NCBI GenBank assembly: GCA_937926515.1
Contig: CALAZZ010000155.1
Coordinates: 1-25,944 of the forward strand
Direction of reading: 5' to 3'
Length of the DNA: 25,944 nucleotides
From: an uncultured Bacteroidales bacterium
GTDB lineage: Bacteria; Bacteroidota; Bacteroidia; Bacteroidales; F082
Numbering within the stretch: position 1 is the stretch's first letter; every line of letters starts with the position of its first letter. The notes beneath the pieces are model-generated. The model was not told the DNA's origin. It saw nothing but the letters and a program-made list of their open reading frames with translations, and did not search any database. Positions 1 through 7,273 of the stretch are shown piece by piece. The translations under genes and the position numbers were made by a program.

Positions 1-7
1 AAGCCCA

Positions 8-328
8 TTACACTTCCTCCTTTTGTGCTGTACCCCAATACACATCGTAGTCATCAAGCAGTGTTTCGCTCGCTGATAACTCCACGAACACTCCTTCATT
101 CCATGAGCCTACCACGACTGGCATATCTGAGGCTGTGGCATCATAAGATAGTTTTGCCGAAACAATGGCAATGGTGTCTGTCGTGCCCTCTTTTGGGACT
201 AAAAATATTGAAAACCCCCTGTTGCCATACAGTCTGCTGCCACCCAAACTAAAGGCTGTTGCAAGGCTTTCTACTTTGCCATGTGCAAGTATTCTGCTTG
301 CGGCCAATGATTCTGTTATGTTTCCCAT
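8..328 (-). CDS. Hypothetical small phage virion protein (106 aa)
   Basis: I do not recognise a named family. The start ATG at 328 is preceded by an A/T-rich stretch, usual for Bacteroidetes ribosome binding, and the stop is TAA. The protein looks predominantly beta: alternating hydrophobic residues from about 33 to 100, an acidic C-terminus, and a late VYWG motif. There are no membrane segments or coiled coil. It is the last visible gene of a leftward block of fibre and adsorption genes, 51 bp after the FISUMP gene, so a tail-fibre accessory or virion decoration role is the best contextual guess. The block may continue beyond the left edge of the window. Confidence 0.7.
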   Translation of the reverse strand: MGNITESLAASRILAHGKVESLATAFSLGGSRLYGNRGFSIFLVPKEGTTDTIAIVSAKLSYDATASDMPVVVGSWNEGVFVELSASETLLDDYDVYWGTAQKEEV

Positions 329-379
329 TTTATATTATTTTTTTAAGGTTTAATACATATTTCCTTTACATCCAGATAC

Positions 380-1228
380 CTATGTTAAAAACACGTTTGT
401 AGTAGTGTTCCCATAATTACAATATGCAGGAGATGTTGAATACGCACTATATAAAGCTGCCCAATCTGCATTGACATCTATATTGTCAATAGGTGTTTCA
501 TCATTTAGTTTTGTTACAGCAAGATTTTGAGCAAGCCAAACCTGGGAGCCTATTTTTACTCCATCATAAATATTGCCATCCACATCCTCAACCTTTTCTA
601 CTATTGTACCATCCGTATAGCCCGTTTCATTTATCCCTGCATCACGTACACATCGCACCGAAAAACCATACCACTTATAATCAGCAGTAGAGTTAAGGTC
701 ACCAGTCGTATTCCAACTTCGCTTCATCGAAGCGTCAAATCCACTAAACTCGCCCGCAACCCACAATAAGCTCACAGCTCCTTGTGAAGAATAACTGCCA
801 TTAGTAGCCCTGTACCCCCCCGGTAAATTAGAGAAGCCAAAATCATTAGCTCCATAATGTGTAGCATTACTATTCCAACGCGGATGTGTGCTTGTTGCGC
901 AAGCACCTCCCAACGGAGAACTGACCTGTCTGCATGATTTTAGTTTATTTCCAGCCCCACCAGCAGTATTTGTATTAGGTATGTCATACTCATTACTAAG
1001 ATGATCCACAAGGGCCGTATAATCATCATTACTTGCTACTCTATAACCAGACGGAGCAAGCTTACCTGTATTAACAGCAAACCAATTATAAAGCCTTCTG
1101 TAAGCAACATTACTCGGATCACCTACCACCGCTGCTGCGCTCCCCAAATTAACGGCAGCAAACAACTGCTCGACATCAGTTTTTGCTTGCATCTGCTCAA
1201 TGCCTATACTGGCCCTTATTGTTTCCAT
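380..1228 (-). CDS. FISUMP-domain protein, candidate receptor-binding or tail-tip protein (282 aa)
   Basis: Contains the Fibrobacter succinogenes major paralogous (FISUMP) signature, a domain related to C-type-lectin-like folds and found in Bacteroidetes surface and phage tip proteins. Residues about 43-196 match the second half of the domain: RLYNWFAVNTGKL, then GGAGNKLKS, GFSNLPGGYR and KWYGFSVRCVRD. Residues about 219-275 match the first half: IYDGVKIGSQVWLAQNL through WAALYS and PAYCNYGN. The halves are therefore in the reverse of the usual order, as in a circular permutation. Residues 1-42 have no clear match and may anchor the protein. It ends in TAG with a TAA nine codons later, and lies 3 bp after the Ig-like gene in the fibre block. 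Adsorption is inferred from context and fold. Confidence 0.85.
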   Translation of the reverse strand: METIRASIGIEQMQAKTDVEQLFAAVNLGSAAAVVGDPSNVAYRRLYNWFAVNTGKLAPSGYRVASNDDYTALVDHLSNEYDIPNTNTAGGAGNKLKSCRQVSSPLGGACATSTHPRWNSNATHYGANDFGFSNLPGGYRATNGSYSSQGAVSLLWVAGEFSGFDASMKRSWNTTGDLNSTADYKWYGFSVRCVRDAGINETGYTDGTIVEKVEDVDGNIYDGVKIGSQVWLAQNLAVTKLNDETPIDNIDVNADWAALYSAYSTSPAYCNYGNTTTNVFLT

Positions 1229-1231
1229 TAT

Positions 1232-1585
1232 TTATAAATCTGCGCTTCTGATTAATGTATCTTTAACTGTTATGGTGCTGCTTCCTGTCGCTGTATGTGG
1301 CTTATCATCCCCATCAATAAGCAATAACTCATGATCATACTCACCAGCCGTAATACTGCTACTGTAATCCGTGTCAGTTGATGCCAGGGTAACATATACT
1401 ATGGTCCCTGATATAGTTATTGTTGCTGGAGTATGCTCAGTTGATTTAAGTAGTTTAGTGGTACCGCCCTGCATAAGTTTCCAGTATGCTTTATATCCCA
1501 CAAGGTTTGCTACGTTTTCTACAAAGAACGGAAGCACTATTGCATTCCCCTTGTAAATTATCCTGTTTTGATTTTCTTTTGCCAT
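1232..1585 (-). CDS. BppU-like / Ig-like phage baseplate or fibre adaptor protein (117 aa)
   Basis: A small all-beta protein. The N-terminus (IIYKGNAIVLPFFVENVANLVGY) resembles the N-terminal domain of BppU-type upper baseplate proteins, in which a charged-residue start is followed by polarised beta strands and a short 'L.GYKAYWKL' stretch. The end (HTATGSSTITVKDTLIR) fits a final pair of strands. Such domains attach receptor-binding modules to the virion, and the next gene downstream, 3 bp away, is the FISUMP candidate receptor binder, which fits that role. The start at 1585 is preceded by an A-rich region. The family assignment comes from pattern memory and is only moderately secure. Confidence 0.65.
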   Translation of the reverse strand: MAKENQNRIIYKGNAIVLPFFVENVANLVGYKAYWKLMQGGTTKLLKSTEHTPATITISGTIVYVTLASTDTDYSSSITAGEYDHELLLIDGDDKPHTATGSSTITVKDTLIRSADL

Positions 1586-1597
1586 GTAACTAAATAT

Positions 1598-2287
1598 TTA
1601 TAATTCGTCCACTGCAATATCTGTTGATTTATATAAAAACCTGTTGCTAATCTGATACATGCCATACACAGATAAAAATGACTCTGGTATATCTGGATTG
1701 GGGTTATACATGATGTTATTTGTTATCTTGAGTAAAAGTTGTGCGTTAGAAATCACAGCATCAAAGGTTATGTCCTGCTCCCTTAATGCTCCGTGTGAAT
1801 GTAAAGATGAGCCCGCTTGATTAGTATACCTTACGTATTCACCGCCCCTTGACACCACCTTAATATTACTTATACGCGGAAAATTACCAGCTACACTATC
1901 ATTTAACAGGGTTAGATCAACCCCATAACTTAAAGCAACATCTATTTTAAACCCAGGATCTGTAGTTAAATAAATCTTACTACCGTAAAATAATAAATCT
2001 ATACTTATCTTATATGCGCCAACAACATTCTCAAGCCCATGATGTTCTAAATAAATGTACGCTATTGTGCTGATAGGCGCTGCATTAATGATATTGGTTG
2101 ATGGAGAAACGCCAATGGAATTGACAACGTAATACTCAGTTTGCTCACCACCGCCAGGAGAAGGTTTAGCGGCTTTGCGGAGTTCGCTTTCCGGCCCAAT
2201 AACAGCAACTTCCGTATAGTCATTATACGTTGTGGCCTTAGTCGGTGTCAGCTTACCATTTATCGCTATGTCGCTTACTACTTTCAT
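1598..2287 (-). CDS. Hypothetical fibre-region structural protein (229 aa)
   Basis: No family recognised. The first residues (MKVVSDIAINGKLTP) resemble the start of the upstream fibre gene (MKVKSHLDFEGKAQ), suggesting a shared virion-attachment peptide, with different bodies behind it. Residues about 45-52 are a Pro/Gly-rich linker (PSPGGGEQ), after which the sequence looks beta-rich. A 'SSLHSHGALREQD' stretch around residue 160 contains two histidines. There is no signal peptide or transmembrane helix. It lies 4 bp downstream of the 369-aa fibre gene and 12 bp upstream of the Ig-like gene, so it is probably co-translated with them as a tail-fibre or tip component. It ends in TAA. Confidence 0.7.
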   Translation of the reverse strand: MKVVSDIAINGKLTPTKATTYNDYTEVAVIGPESELRKAAKPSPGGGEQTEYYVVNSIGVSPSTNIINAAPISTIAYIYLEHHGLENVVGAYKISIDLLFYGSKIYLTTDPGFKIDVALSYGVDLTLLNDSVAGNFPRISNIKVVSRGGEYVRYTNQAGSSLHSHGALREQDITFDAVISNAQLLLKITNNIMYNPNPDIPESFLSVYGMYQISNRFLYKSTDIAVDEL

Positions 2288-2291
2288 ATCA

Positions 2292-3401
2292 TTACTTCCA
2301 GATAACTATTCTGTATGCGTCTGTCGCTGGAGCTTCGGCAAATGTTACCGTAACCTGGTTAACCGTTGTACGTGCCACCGTTGCCAATACTGTTTCGTAA
2401 GTTGATGTATCGTACACTTCTGTAAGCACGTCCCTGCTATTGAGGCTATGTGTTACAGCAAATTGTGTTGCTAAATTGTTACCCATGTTGGCGCTGTACT
2501 TGCCGAAATCGTCCAGTTCTGCCGCTACGTAAGTTGCAAGTTTTAGGGGCGTAACGATACGCTGGTCATCTGTACCTGCATTTACCTCCGCCTGTGTTGC
2601 AATTTCGGCAACACCTTTGGCCGTTTCTGTGGCCTGCTCCCTGTTAACTTCAAGCGTTATCCAGTCGGCAGGTAAGGTTGTGCTGGCATCTGTTTTGTTG
2701 GCAATAATCACATCACCAGCGTCAAAATTAACGCCCTGTATGGCTCCGGCTGCCGTGATATACCAGTAATCACCCTTGACCGCACCCGATGGGAACGTGC
2801 TTTGTGTGTTGGCATCCCATCCACCCTGTAACTCACCCAGGCCGCCAATAATACCGTCAATATAAGCCTTGATGCTTTTTGCGGATGCAAGGCTGTCGTG
2901 TGATGCTATTGTGGTGTCAAGGTCTGTTAGTATGGTAATGGCACTTGTGACGCCTGAGCCAGCAGCAACACGGCCTATCACAGTCATTGAAGCAACATCC
3001 TCAATTTTGGCAAATGTTACGTTCTTGTCAAGTATTTTAACCGTTGTAACAGCATCAGAAGCGATCTTTTGAGCAGACACACCAGCATCTTTTATCCTTA
3101 GTTTGGCTGTTGCCGTGCCATCGGAAAGTTCAAGCGTGGCTGCATCTGGATCAGCCGATACCGTTACCGCACCTGAGCCTGACACTGTAATACCGCCCCC
3201 GGCATTCACTGCCGTAATTAATCCGCTTGTGTTGCCAACGGCAACCCATGCTGTGCCGTTGTGCCAATATAGCTGATCATCGCTCTCCCTGTATATCATC
3301 CTCCCTTCCCATCCTGTCGGCAGGGTAGTTGCAACTTTTTCGACTGTTATTTTGATTAATTGGGCCTTGCCTTCAAAATCAAGATGTGATTTAACTTTCA
3401 T
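2292..3401 (-). CDS. Putative tail fibre protein (369 aa)
   Basis: A modular, low-cysteine fibre-type protein rich in Ala, Thr, Val and Gly. A short N-terminal attachment peptide (MKVKSHLDFEGKA) is followed by a 'GRMIYRESDDQLYWHNGTAWV' module common in Bacteroidetes phage fibres. Gly/Ser/Thr repeats come next. At about residues 265-290 is a motif widely seen in tail fibres, AEIATQAEVNAGTDD followed by RIVTPLKLATY. The final 60 residues (THSLNSRDVLTEV through VTVTFAEAP) form a beta tip that resembles the C-terminus of the 107-aa protein encoded just upstream. The start is supported by an A/T-rich leader on the minus strand. It probably trimerises as a fibre at the virion tip. Function is inferred from these repeats and from context. 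Confidence 0.8.
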   Translation of the reverse strand: MKVKSHLDFEGKAQLIKITVEKVATTLPTGWEGRMIYRESDDQLYWHNGTAWVAVGNTSGLITAVNAGGGITVSGSGAVTVSADPDAATLELSDGTATAKLRIKDAGVSAQKIASDAVTTVKILDKNVTFAKIEDVASMTVIGRVAAGSGVTSAITILTDLDTTIASHDSLASAKSIKAYIDGIIGGLGELQGGWDANTQSTFPSGAVKGDYWYITAAGAIQGVNFDAGDVIIANKTDASTTLPADWITLEVNREQATETAKGVAEIATQAEVNAGTDDQRIVTPLKLATYVAAELDDFGKYSANMGNNLATQFAVTHSLNSRDVLTEVYDTSTYETVLATVARTTVNQVTVTFAEAPATDAYRIVIWK

Positions 3402-3413
3402 AATATCTTATAT

Positions 3414-3737
3414 TTAATTCATTATGACTTTGCCAGTGAAATAATCTGAGAAGCTGATAGTAACCGTATTCTCGTCAATATGCAATACTTCTGTAATACA
3501 GGTATTGCCCGTAGTGTCAAGCACGGTAATAGCAGGTATTTTACCAAGCGAATGATTGATTGTTTCGGTTAATTTATGGGTGATGGTGTAAGTAAAGTGA
3601 ATATCTCCATATTCTGACAACTCTGGCTTATTTATTATGTAAGCAGGGGAGGTTGGGTCACTTTCAGTCCAACTACTCTGTACCTGATTGCCTCCTGGTA
3701 CGCTCCGAACCCTCAAATACTCCTTTATCCTGGTCAT
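3414..3737 (-). CDS. Small fibre-tip-like structural protein (107 aa)
   Basis: The N-terminal third contains SSWTESDPTSPAYIINKP, a motif common at junctions in phage fibre proteins. The C-terminal 60 residues (INHSLGKIPAITVLDT through ENTVTISFSDYFTGKV) match in pattern the last 60 residues of the 369-aa fibre encoded 12 bp downstream: HSL, a variable stretch, D-T, then N-(T/Q)-VT(I/V)-(S/T)F. It could be a short fibre, a fibre cap or a partner forming a mixed trimer. The start is set by spacing to the adaptor gene: only 2 bp separate the upstream stop from this ATG, suggesting translational coupling. It ends in TAA. Confidence 0.7.
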   Translation of the reverse strand: MTRIKEYLRVRSVPGGNQVQSSWTESDPTSPAYIINKPELSEYGDIHFTYTITHKLTETINHSLGKIPAITVLDTTGNTCITEVLHIDENTVTISFSDYFTGKVIMN

Positions 3738-3739
3738 GC

Positions 3740-3985
3740 TTACAATCCTTCACTTAACTGAATTTCTTGAATTTTCTGTCCAATAAGCTTTGCGCCCTCA
3801 ATATTTTGCAGGGCAATACACACGTCATAGGCCGCATACCATGAAAGCAGGTCAACAGCCCTCTCGGGTATGTTTTCCGGTGGCTCCGTGCGGATGATGT
3901 ACAGGTAATCAATCTCGTGTACATCTTCCCCTGTAATTGGATGCTGTTCAGCATCAGGTATGCTATAATATTCAAGGACTTTCAT
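3740..3985 (-). CDS. C-terminal part of a head-tail adaptor, separated by an in-frame TAG (81 aa)
   Basis: This reading frame is the same as that of the 156-aa gene immediately upstream. The frame reads GTA GAT TAG CCC ATG, so only one stop codon and one proline codon separate them. The helical C-terminal half (PERAVDLLSWYAAYDVCIAL followed by GAKLIGQKIQEIQ) resembles the last helix pair of phage head-to-tail adaptor proteins. The two ORFs together span 239 codons including the stop, a plausible length for one adaptor. Either the gene is translated separately by termination-reinitiation, or the TAG is a nonsense mutation, a readthrough site or a sequencing error. The adaptor assignment is by pattern and context only. 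Confidence 0.6.
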   Translation of the reverse strand: MKVLEYYSIPDAEQHPITGEDVHEIDYLYIIRTEPPENIPERAVDLLSWYAAYDVCIALQNIEGAKLIGQKIQEIQLSEGL

Positions 3986-3988
3986 GGG

Positions 3989-4459
3989 CTAATCTACTTG
4001 TACTGGGTCATAATCAACAGGCACATCCGGGTCAGGAAAATCCCACCCATCATTTATTTCGGTAAGGTGTTTAACCACTACCACAGGCTTTGCTAAACCT
4101 CCCCTGGTGAAAGGATTGGATTGTAGTTTATACTTTGGGTTATCTACGCTAATAGCCTCGGTAACGCCTCTTTTCCATGGTATCATTTTAAGGGCGTATA
4201 AACGGATAAAGTTTGGAGGCATTCCTATATAGCCCCATCCCTGCCCCTGTACAATTACATGGTTGATGGTTGAGCTGGCTGGATTAATCTTTACCGGGTC
4301 AAGCAGGTGCATGGGTGCGCTGCGAAGCAAATTTAGCGTACTGTCATCAAGCAGCTTATCTACAAGTGCTACCGTTGGAACCTGCTGGTGGCTGTCAAAG
4401 ACCGTAATCTCGTCCAGTCTGGCCAGTACCTTTTCAATAATCTGCTGCCTCGTTGCCAT
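3989..4459 (-). CDS. Putative head-tail adaptor/connector protein, N-terminal part (156 aa)
   Basis: The start (MATRQQIIEKVLARLDE) is an amphipathic helix of the kind that opens phage adaptor proteins. It is followed by IGMPPNFIRLYALKMIPWKR at about residues 77-96, then YKLQSNPFTRGGLAKPVVVV, a layout I associate with adaptors that dock on the portal ring of short-tailed phages. The gene ends in TAG, after which the same frame continues as the 81-aa ORF. It lies 39 bp after the LEM/HeH-like head gene and precedes the fibre genes, which suits a protein at the head-tail junction. No exact family name is claimed. Confidence 0.65.
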   Translation of the reverse strand: MATRQQIIEKVLARLDEITVFDSHQQVPTVALVDKLLDDSTLNLLRSAPMHLLDPVKINPASSTINHVIVQGQGWGYIGMPPNFIRLYALKMIPWKRGVTEAISVDNPKYKLQSNPFTRGGLAKPVVVVKHLTEINDGWDFPDPDVPVDYDPVQVD

Positions 4460-4498
4460 GTTGTTGCTACCATTTGTTTAGGTTATCAATTTAACTTT

Positions 4499-4921
4499 CT
4501 ACCAGTCAGGAAACACGATTCTGTGCTTTTCCATCATGGCCTCAACAGCTTTCTTGTTTGGCATCATAGCCCAGGTAACACCCTCGATGTTGTCTGCAAT
4601 CCACTTCTTTGCCCCCTGAAAGTTGGTAACTCCCTCAACGGTGTGCCCTTCTTGTGGTGGTGGAGGATCATGTGTAACAACCGGCTCTGGCTCTGGCATA
4701 ACTTCGGTGCTGTGAATAAGTCTTATTCTTTTGCCAAAGTCTTTCCTGCGCTCAATAGCGGCCTGAATAGTAGGATTGCTGGTGGTGAATTTACCTCCCT
4801 GATATGGGAGCGTGGTGCCTCCTTCAAAAGACACGGTGAATGTATTGTCACCATCAATCAGCGTAGCCTCATATGATGTGAAGCCGTTAAATGTCTGGTA
4901 GGTCTTTACGATCTTTCCCAT
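4499..4921 (-). CDS. Two-domain head-completion/decoration candidate with Pro-rich linker (140 aa)
   Basis: Residues 1-72 look like a small beta domain (ATLIDGDNTFTVSFEGG). Residues 75-90 are a Pro/Glu-rich linker (MPEPEPVVTHDPPPPQ). Residues about 95-140 look like a compact helical unit of the HeH/LEM kind seen at the ends of phage head proteins: VEGVTNFQGAKKWIADNI, then NKKAVEAMMEKHRIVFPDW. It follows the capsid gene, separated from it by a strong terminator, and precedes the adaptor gene, so head completion or surface decoration is plausible. It ends in TAG; the frame then runs only seven more codons to a TAA. The function is inferred. Confidence 0.65.
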   Translation of the reverse strand: MGKIVKTYQTFNGFTSYEATLIDGDNTFTVSFEGGTTLPYQGGKFTTSNPTIQAAIERRKDFGKRIRLIHSTEVMPEPEPVVTHDPPPPQEGHTVEGVTNFQGAKKWIADNIEGVTWAMMPNKKAVEAMMEKHRIVFPDW

Positions 4922-4950
4922 ATTACTTATTTTTTTATGTTGCGGCTTGT

Positions 4951-4987
4951 AAAAAAGGGAGGGCGATTTTTATTCACACCTCCCTTT
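4951..4987 (-). terminator. Rho-independent terminator after the capsid gene (leftward)
   Basis: Read on the minus strand, a perfect 9-bp stem AAAGGGAGG / CCTCCCTTT (plus-strand arms 4979-4987 and 4954-4962) encloses a 16-nt loop. It is followed by a run of T residues (six A's on the plus strand at 4951-4956). It lies 44 bp after the capsid stop codon and just before the next gene. Some transcripts would end here, giving high capsid expression and lower expression of the downstream head-completion, adaptor and fibre genes. Confidence 0.8.
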
Positions 4988-5030
4988 AATCACTAACCAA
5001 AATTGTTAACAGAATGGTATCTTATTATTC

Positions 5031-6395
5031 TTATTCTCCTGATTCTGGTGAAATGATAGCGTGAAGATCAGGATAGCGTGTAGCAACACAAAATGCTTCT
5101 TCTACCACCTGTGCGTCCGCGTTCTTTTGTCCAGACTCTTTAAGCATCAGGTTTCTTGTCGCCATTGGCTTAAACACAGCTTTCTCAAGGTAGTTAACAT
5201 CAAGCACAAGTCCTTTCTTAATCCATCCAGTCACATCAAACAGGTTATGATACTTTACTAAAAGCTCACCAAATCCGGTGTCAATTTTATTGAATTTGAT
5301 GCCCCAAACAACCTCTGTCTGCTTGGCCTCGATCTGCTTGGTTATTGTTGGAATACTAAGCAAATACTCCATAAGCTCACCTCCAACGAACAGCACCCTC
5401 TTTTCACTACCGGAGTTGCCTGTAAATATTTGACGGCCCCATCCTGCGAAGGTGGCGTTAGTGATAGAAGCAGGGTTATATTCAAGCCCTTTGGTAATTA
5501 AGCGGGTGATACCTGCGGACATATACTTGTAGTCACTGCCGACAGGGTCATAAAATTTGCCCTTGACGCCAAACAACGATGTAAGCTCCATCTTACGCCT
5601 TAAATCATAAAGACTTTGTGCGCGATAATCCGGCAGCCCCCAATTAACCTCTTTCTTATGCAGCTTCTCATACACACTCTGCTCGATCTGAGCCATGTGA
5701 ATCTGCGCATAGTTAGAAGTATCCTGTGGGTAAGCAGCGTAAGGAGCAGTCTGCGCATCTGTTTCTGCCTTAGCGTTACCTATACAGACCATCTTCTCAC
5801 CAGAAGCAATCTCCGGCAAGTCAAATCCGTTGTCACCAATACCATTTAGCGGCAATACAACAAGTTTGTTCGTCACTGAATTTTTATCAACGACATGCAC
5901 AACCAACGGTTTATCACCCGAACCATCTACATCCAGGAACATGATGTTATCATCAATACTCCATCCCCCTATATTATTAACAAGAAGATCATGTACGGTG
6001 TTATTAGGGCTTCCTGTCCCGGTTACAGATAGTGTTGTCTTAACGGTGTCTGAAATGTTGCGCTGGTCAATGTTATACCAAATGTAGTCCCAGCTGTTTA
6101 TGGGTACTGTTGCGCCAATATGCCTCATAATAGTGTCCAGCGGATAAGCAGAAGGCTTCATTTCCGTGATCTTCTTACTTATCGTACTATCAAGCAGGTT
6201 CTCACTGCCAGCAGCTACGGTTTCTGTTGTTGATGTTGATGTGGTTGTTGTTCCTACTGGTGCGGCTGCAAGCAACACGCCCGTGCCAACCAAGGTACTA
6301 ATAAAATCAATCTGACCGAAAGCTGCAAGGGTAAAAAATCCCACAAGCACAACCAGAAAGAGTAATTTTGCGAATTTGAAAATGTGATTTTTCAT
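5031..6395 (-). CDS. Major capsid protein candidate with N-terminal signal-like segment (454 aa)
   Basis: The position directly after the scaffold, the 454-aa length and the pattern of the body point to an HK97-fold major capsid protein of the type found in podoviruses and SU10-like phages. Recognisable parts include KPSAYPLDTIMRHIGA with DYIWYNIDQR (about residues 80-112), a long central helix (HMAQIEQSVYEKLHKKEVNW through RRKMELTSLFG), and GGELMEYLLSIPTITKQI. Residues 1-27 look like a signal peptide or membrane anchor: basic start, hydrophobic 9-26, AAFG-Q. A second hydrophobic stretch spans 31-46 and a Thr/Ser-rich linker 49-59. The next methionine is residue 79, so the segment is not easily dismissed as a mis-called start. 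A-rich sequence precedes the ATG. The capsid role is inferred, with good confidence. Confidence 0.8.
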   Translation of the reverse strand: MKNHIFKFAKLLFLVVLVGFFTLAAFGQIDFISTLVGTGVLLAAAPVGTTTTSTSTTETVAAGSENLLDSTISKKITEMKPSAYPLDTIMRHIGATVPINSWDYIWYNIDQRNISDTVKTTLSVTGTGSPNNTVHDLLVNNIGGWSIDDNIMFLDVDGSGDKPLVVHVVDKNSVTNKLVVLPLNGIGDNGFDLPEIASGEKMVCIGNAKAETDAQTAPYAAYPQDTSNYAQIHMAQIEQSVYEKLHKKEVNWGLPDYRAQSLYDLRRKMELTSLFGVKGKFYDPVGSDYKYMSAGITRLITKGLEYNPASITNATFAGWGRQIFTGNSGSEKRVLFVGGELMEYLLSIPTITKQIEAKQTEVVWGIKFNKIDTGFGELLVKYHNLFDVTGWIKKGLVLDVNYLEKAVFKPMATRNLMLKESGQKNADAQVVEEAFCVATRYPDLHAIISPESGE

Positions 6396-6425
6396 TGGTC
6401 TTACTTTTTGTTTGTTATTACTGTT

Positions 6426-7253
6426 TTAGATCAATTTGTTGCGGCGGTTTTTCTCCATGTCAATAGCATCCTCCCAATCATCTTTTGGCTTTGGTGTCAC
6501 GTCTTTACCACCTTGTCCAACAATGTTAGGCAGGCCATCTCCTGCAACTTTCTTTTTATCATCAGCCTTTTTTGCCTCAATCTTTTCGTTCTTTGCGGAG
6601 ATTTCTGCTGTTTTGGCTGCACTTTGCACATCTGTGTCATAGTCAATGGCTTTCTTTAGCCTCATAAGATTTGGCTTGTTCAATCGTCCATCAACGATAT
6701 CATTCACAAGCTCACCTATGGCTGAAAGAAAACTTTGGGTCTGCTCCTCGCTCATATCGTTGTCCTGGGCAAACTGTTTGATCTCACCCACGGTCATGTC
6801 AAGGTTTTCCTGGTACATCTTCTGCCTTTGCTCTTTCTCTGCCCGGCTTTTCTTGCGCTCAGCAAGATTGTTGTTCCAGGCATCAAAGTCAGGATCACCC
6901 TCCATAGGCGTTAGCTCATCAACATCAATGTGACGGCTAAGAGCCTCTGTGAAAGAGGCTCCTTTGCTTATATCACGAATGATAGCGGTAAGCTCTGGCG
7001 CGTTCTCAAGCACCTCACGAAGCTTCTCATCTGCCTCCTGTGTTGAGGACTGAAAGCCCTCAAGCTCGTCTAAATACTCAATGAGGGAGGCGTTGATCTC
7101 ATCATCGCCCTGAAACTCCTTGTCGGGGTAGCGTTTCTTTAGCCGGTCTGCAAATGGATTTCCAGGTGGCTGCTCTACTGGAGTTTCTTGTTCAACTGCA
7201 CCCATTTCATCGGGGGCAAGCTCCTCGGTTATTACTTCTTCCTGCTTAACCAT
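6426..7253 (-). CDS. Putative capsid scaffolding protein (275 aa)
   Basis: A highly charged, cysteine-free protein that is mainly helical. The N-terminus is acidic (EEVITEELAPDEMGAVEQE). Helical and coiled-coil-prone segments run through about residues 60-225, and the C-terminal 60 residues are lysine-rich (KNEKIEAKKADDKKK, then DMEKNRRNKLI). This acidic-then-basic layout and the location 30 bp upstream of the capsid gene are typical of phage scaffolding proteins, which guide procapsid assembly and leave before maturation. No protease motif is seen in it. The start at 7253 follows an A-rich leader. Assignment is from composition and neighbourhood rather than from a named family. Confidence 0.8.
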   Translation of the reverse strand: MVKQEEVITEELAPDEMGAVEQETPVEQPPGNPFADRLKKRYPDKEFQGDDEINASLIEYLDELEGFQSSTQEADEKLREVLENAPELTAIIRDISKGASFTEALSRHIDVDELTPMEGDPDFDAWNNNLAERKKSRAEKEQRQKMYQENLDMTVGEIKQFAQDNDMSEEQTQSFLSAIGELVNDIVDGRLNKPNLMRLKKAIDYDTDVQSAAKTAEISAKNEKIEAKKADDKKKVAGDGLPNIVGQGGKDVTPKPKDDWEDAIDMEKNRRNKLI

Positions 7254-7273
7254 AATTCTGTTGTTTTTAGGCT

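Noticed and set aside
380..1228. Diversity-generating retroelement acting on the FISUMP protein.
   Set aside because: No template repeat or DGR reverse transcriptase is in the window. The only RT-related sequence is a maturase tail of a group II intron. It stays possible outside the window.
380..4921. TAG reassigned to an amino acid (three leftward genes end in TAG).
   Set aside because: The 3079-codon late gene and the other long ORFs contain no in-frame TAG. Reading through TAG in the genes ending at 380 and 4499 adds only 9 and 7 residues before TAA. No suppressor tRNA is visible. Only the adaptor split remains unexplained.
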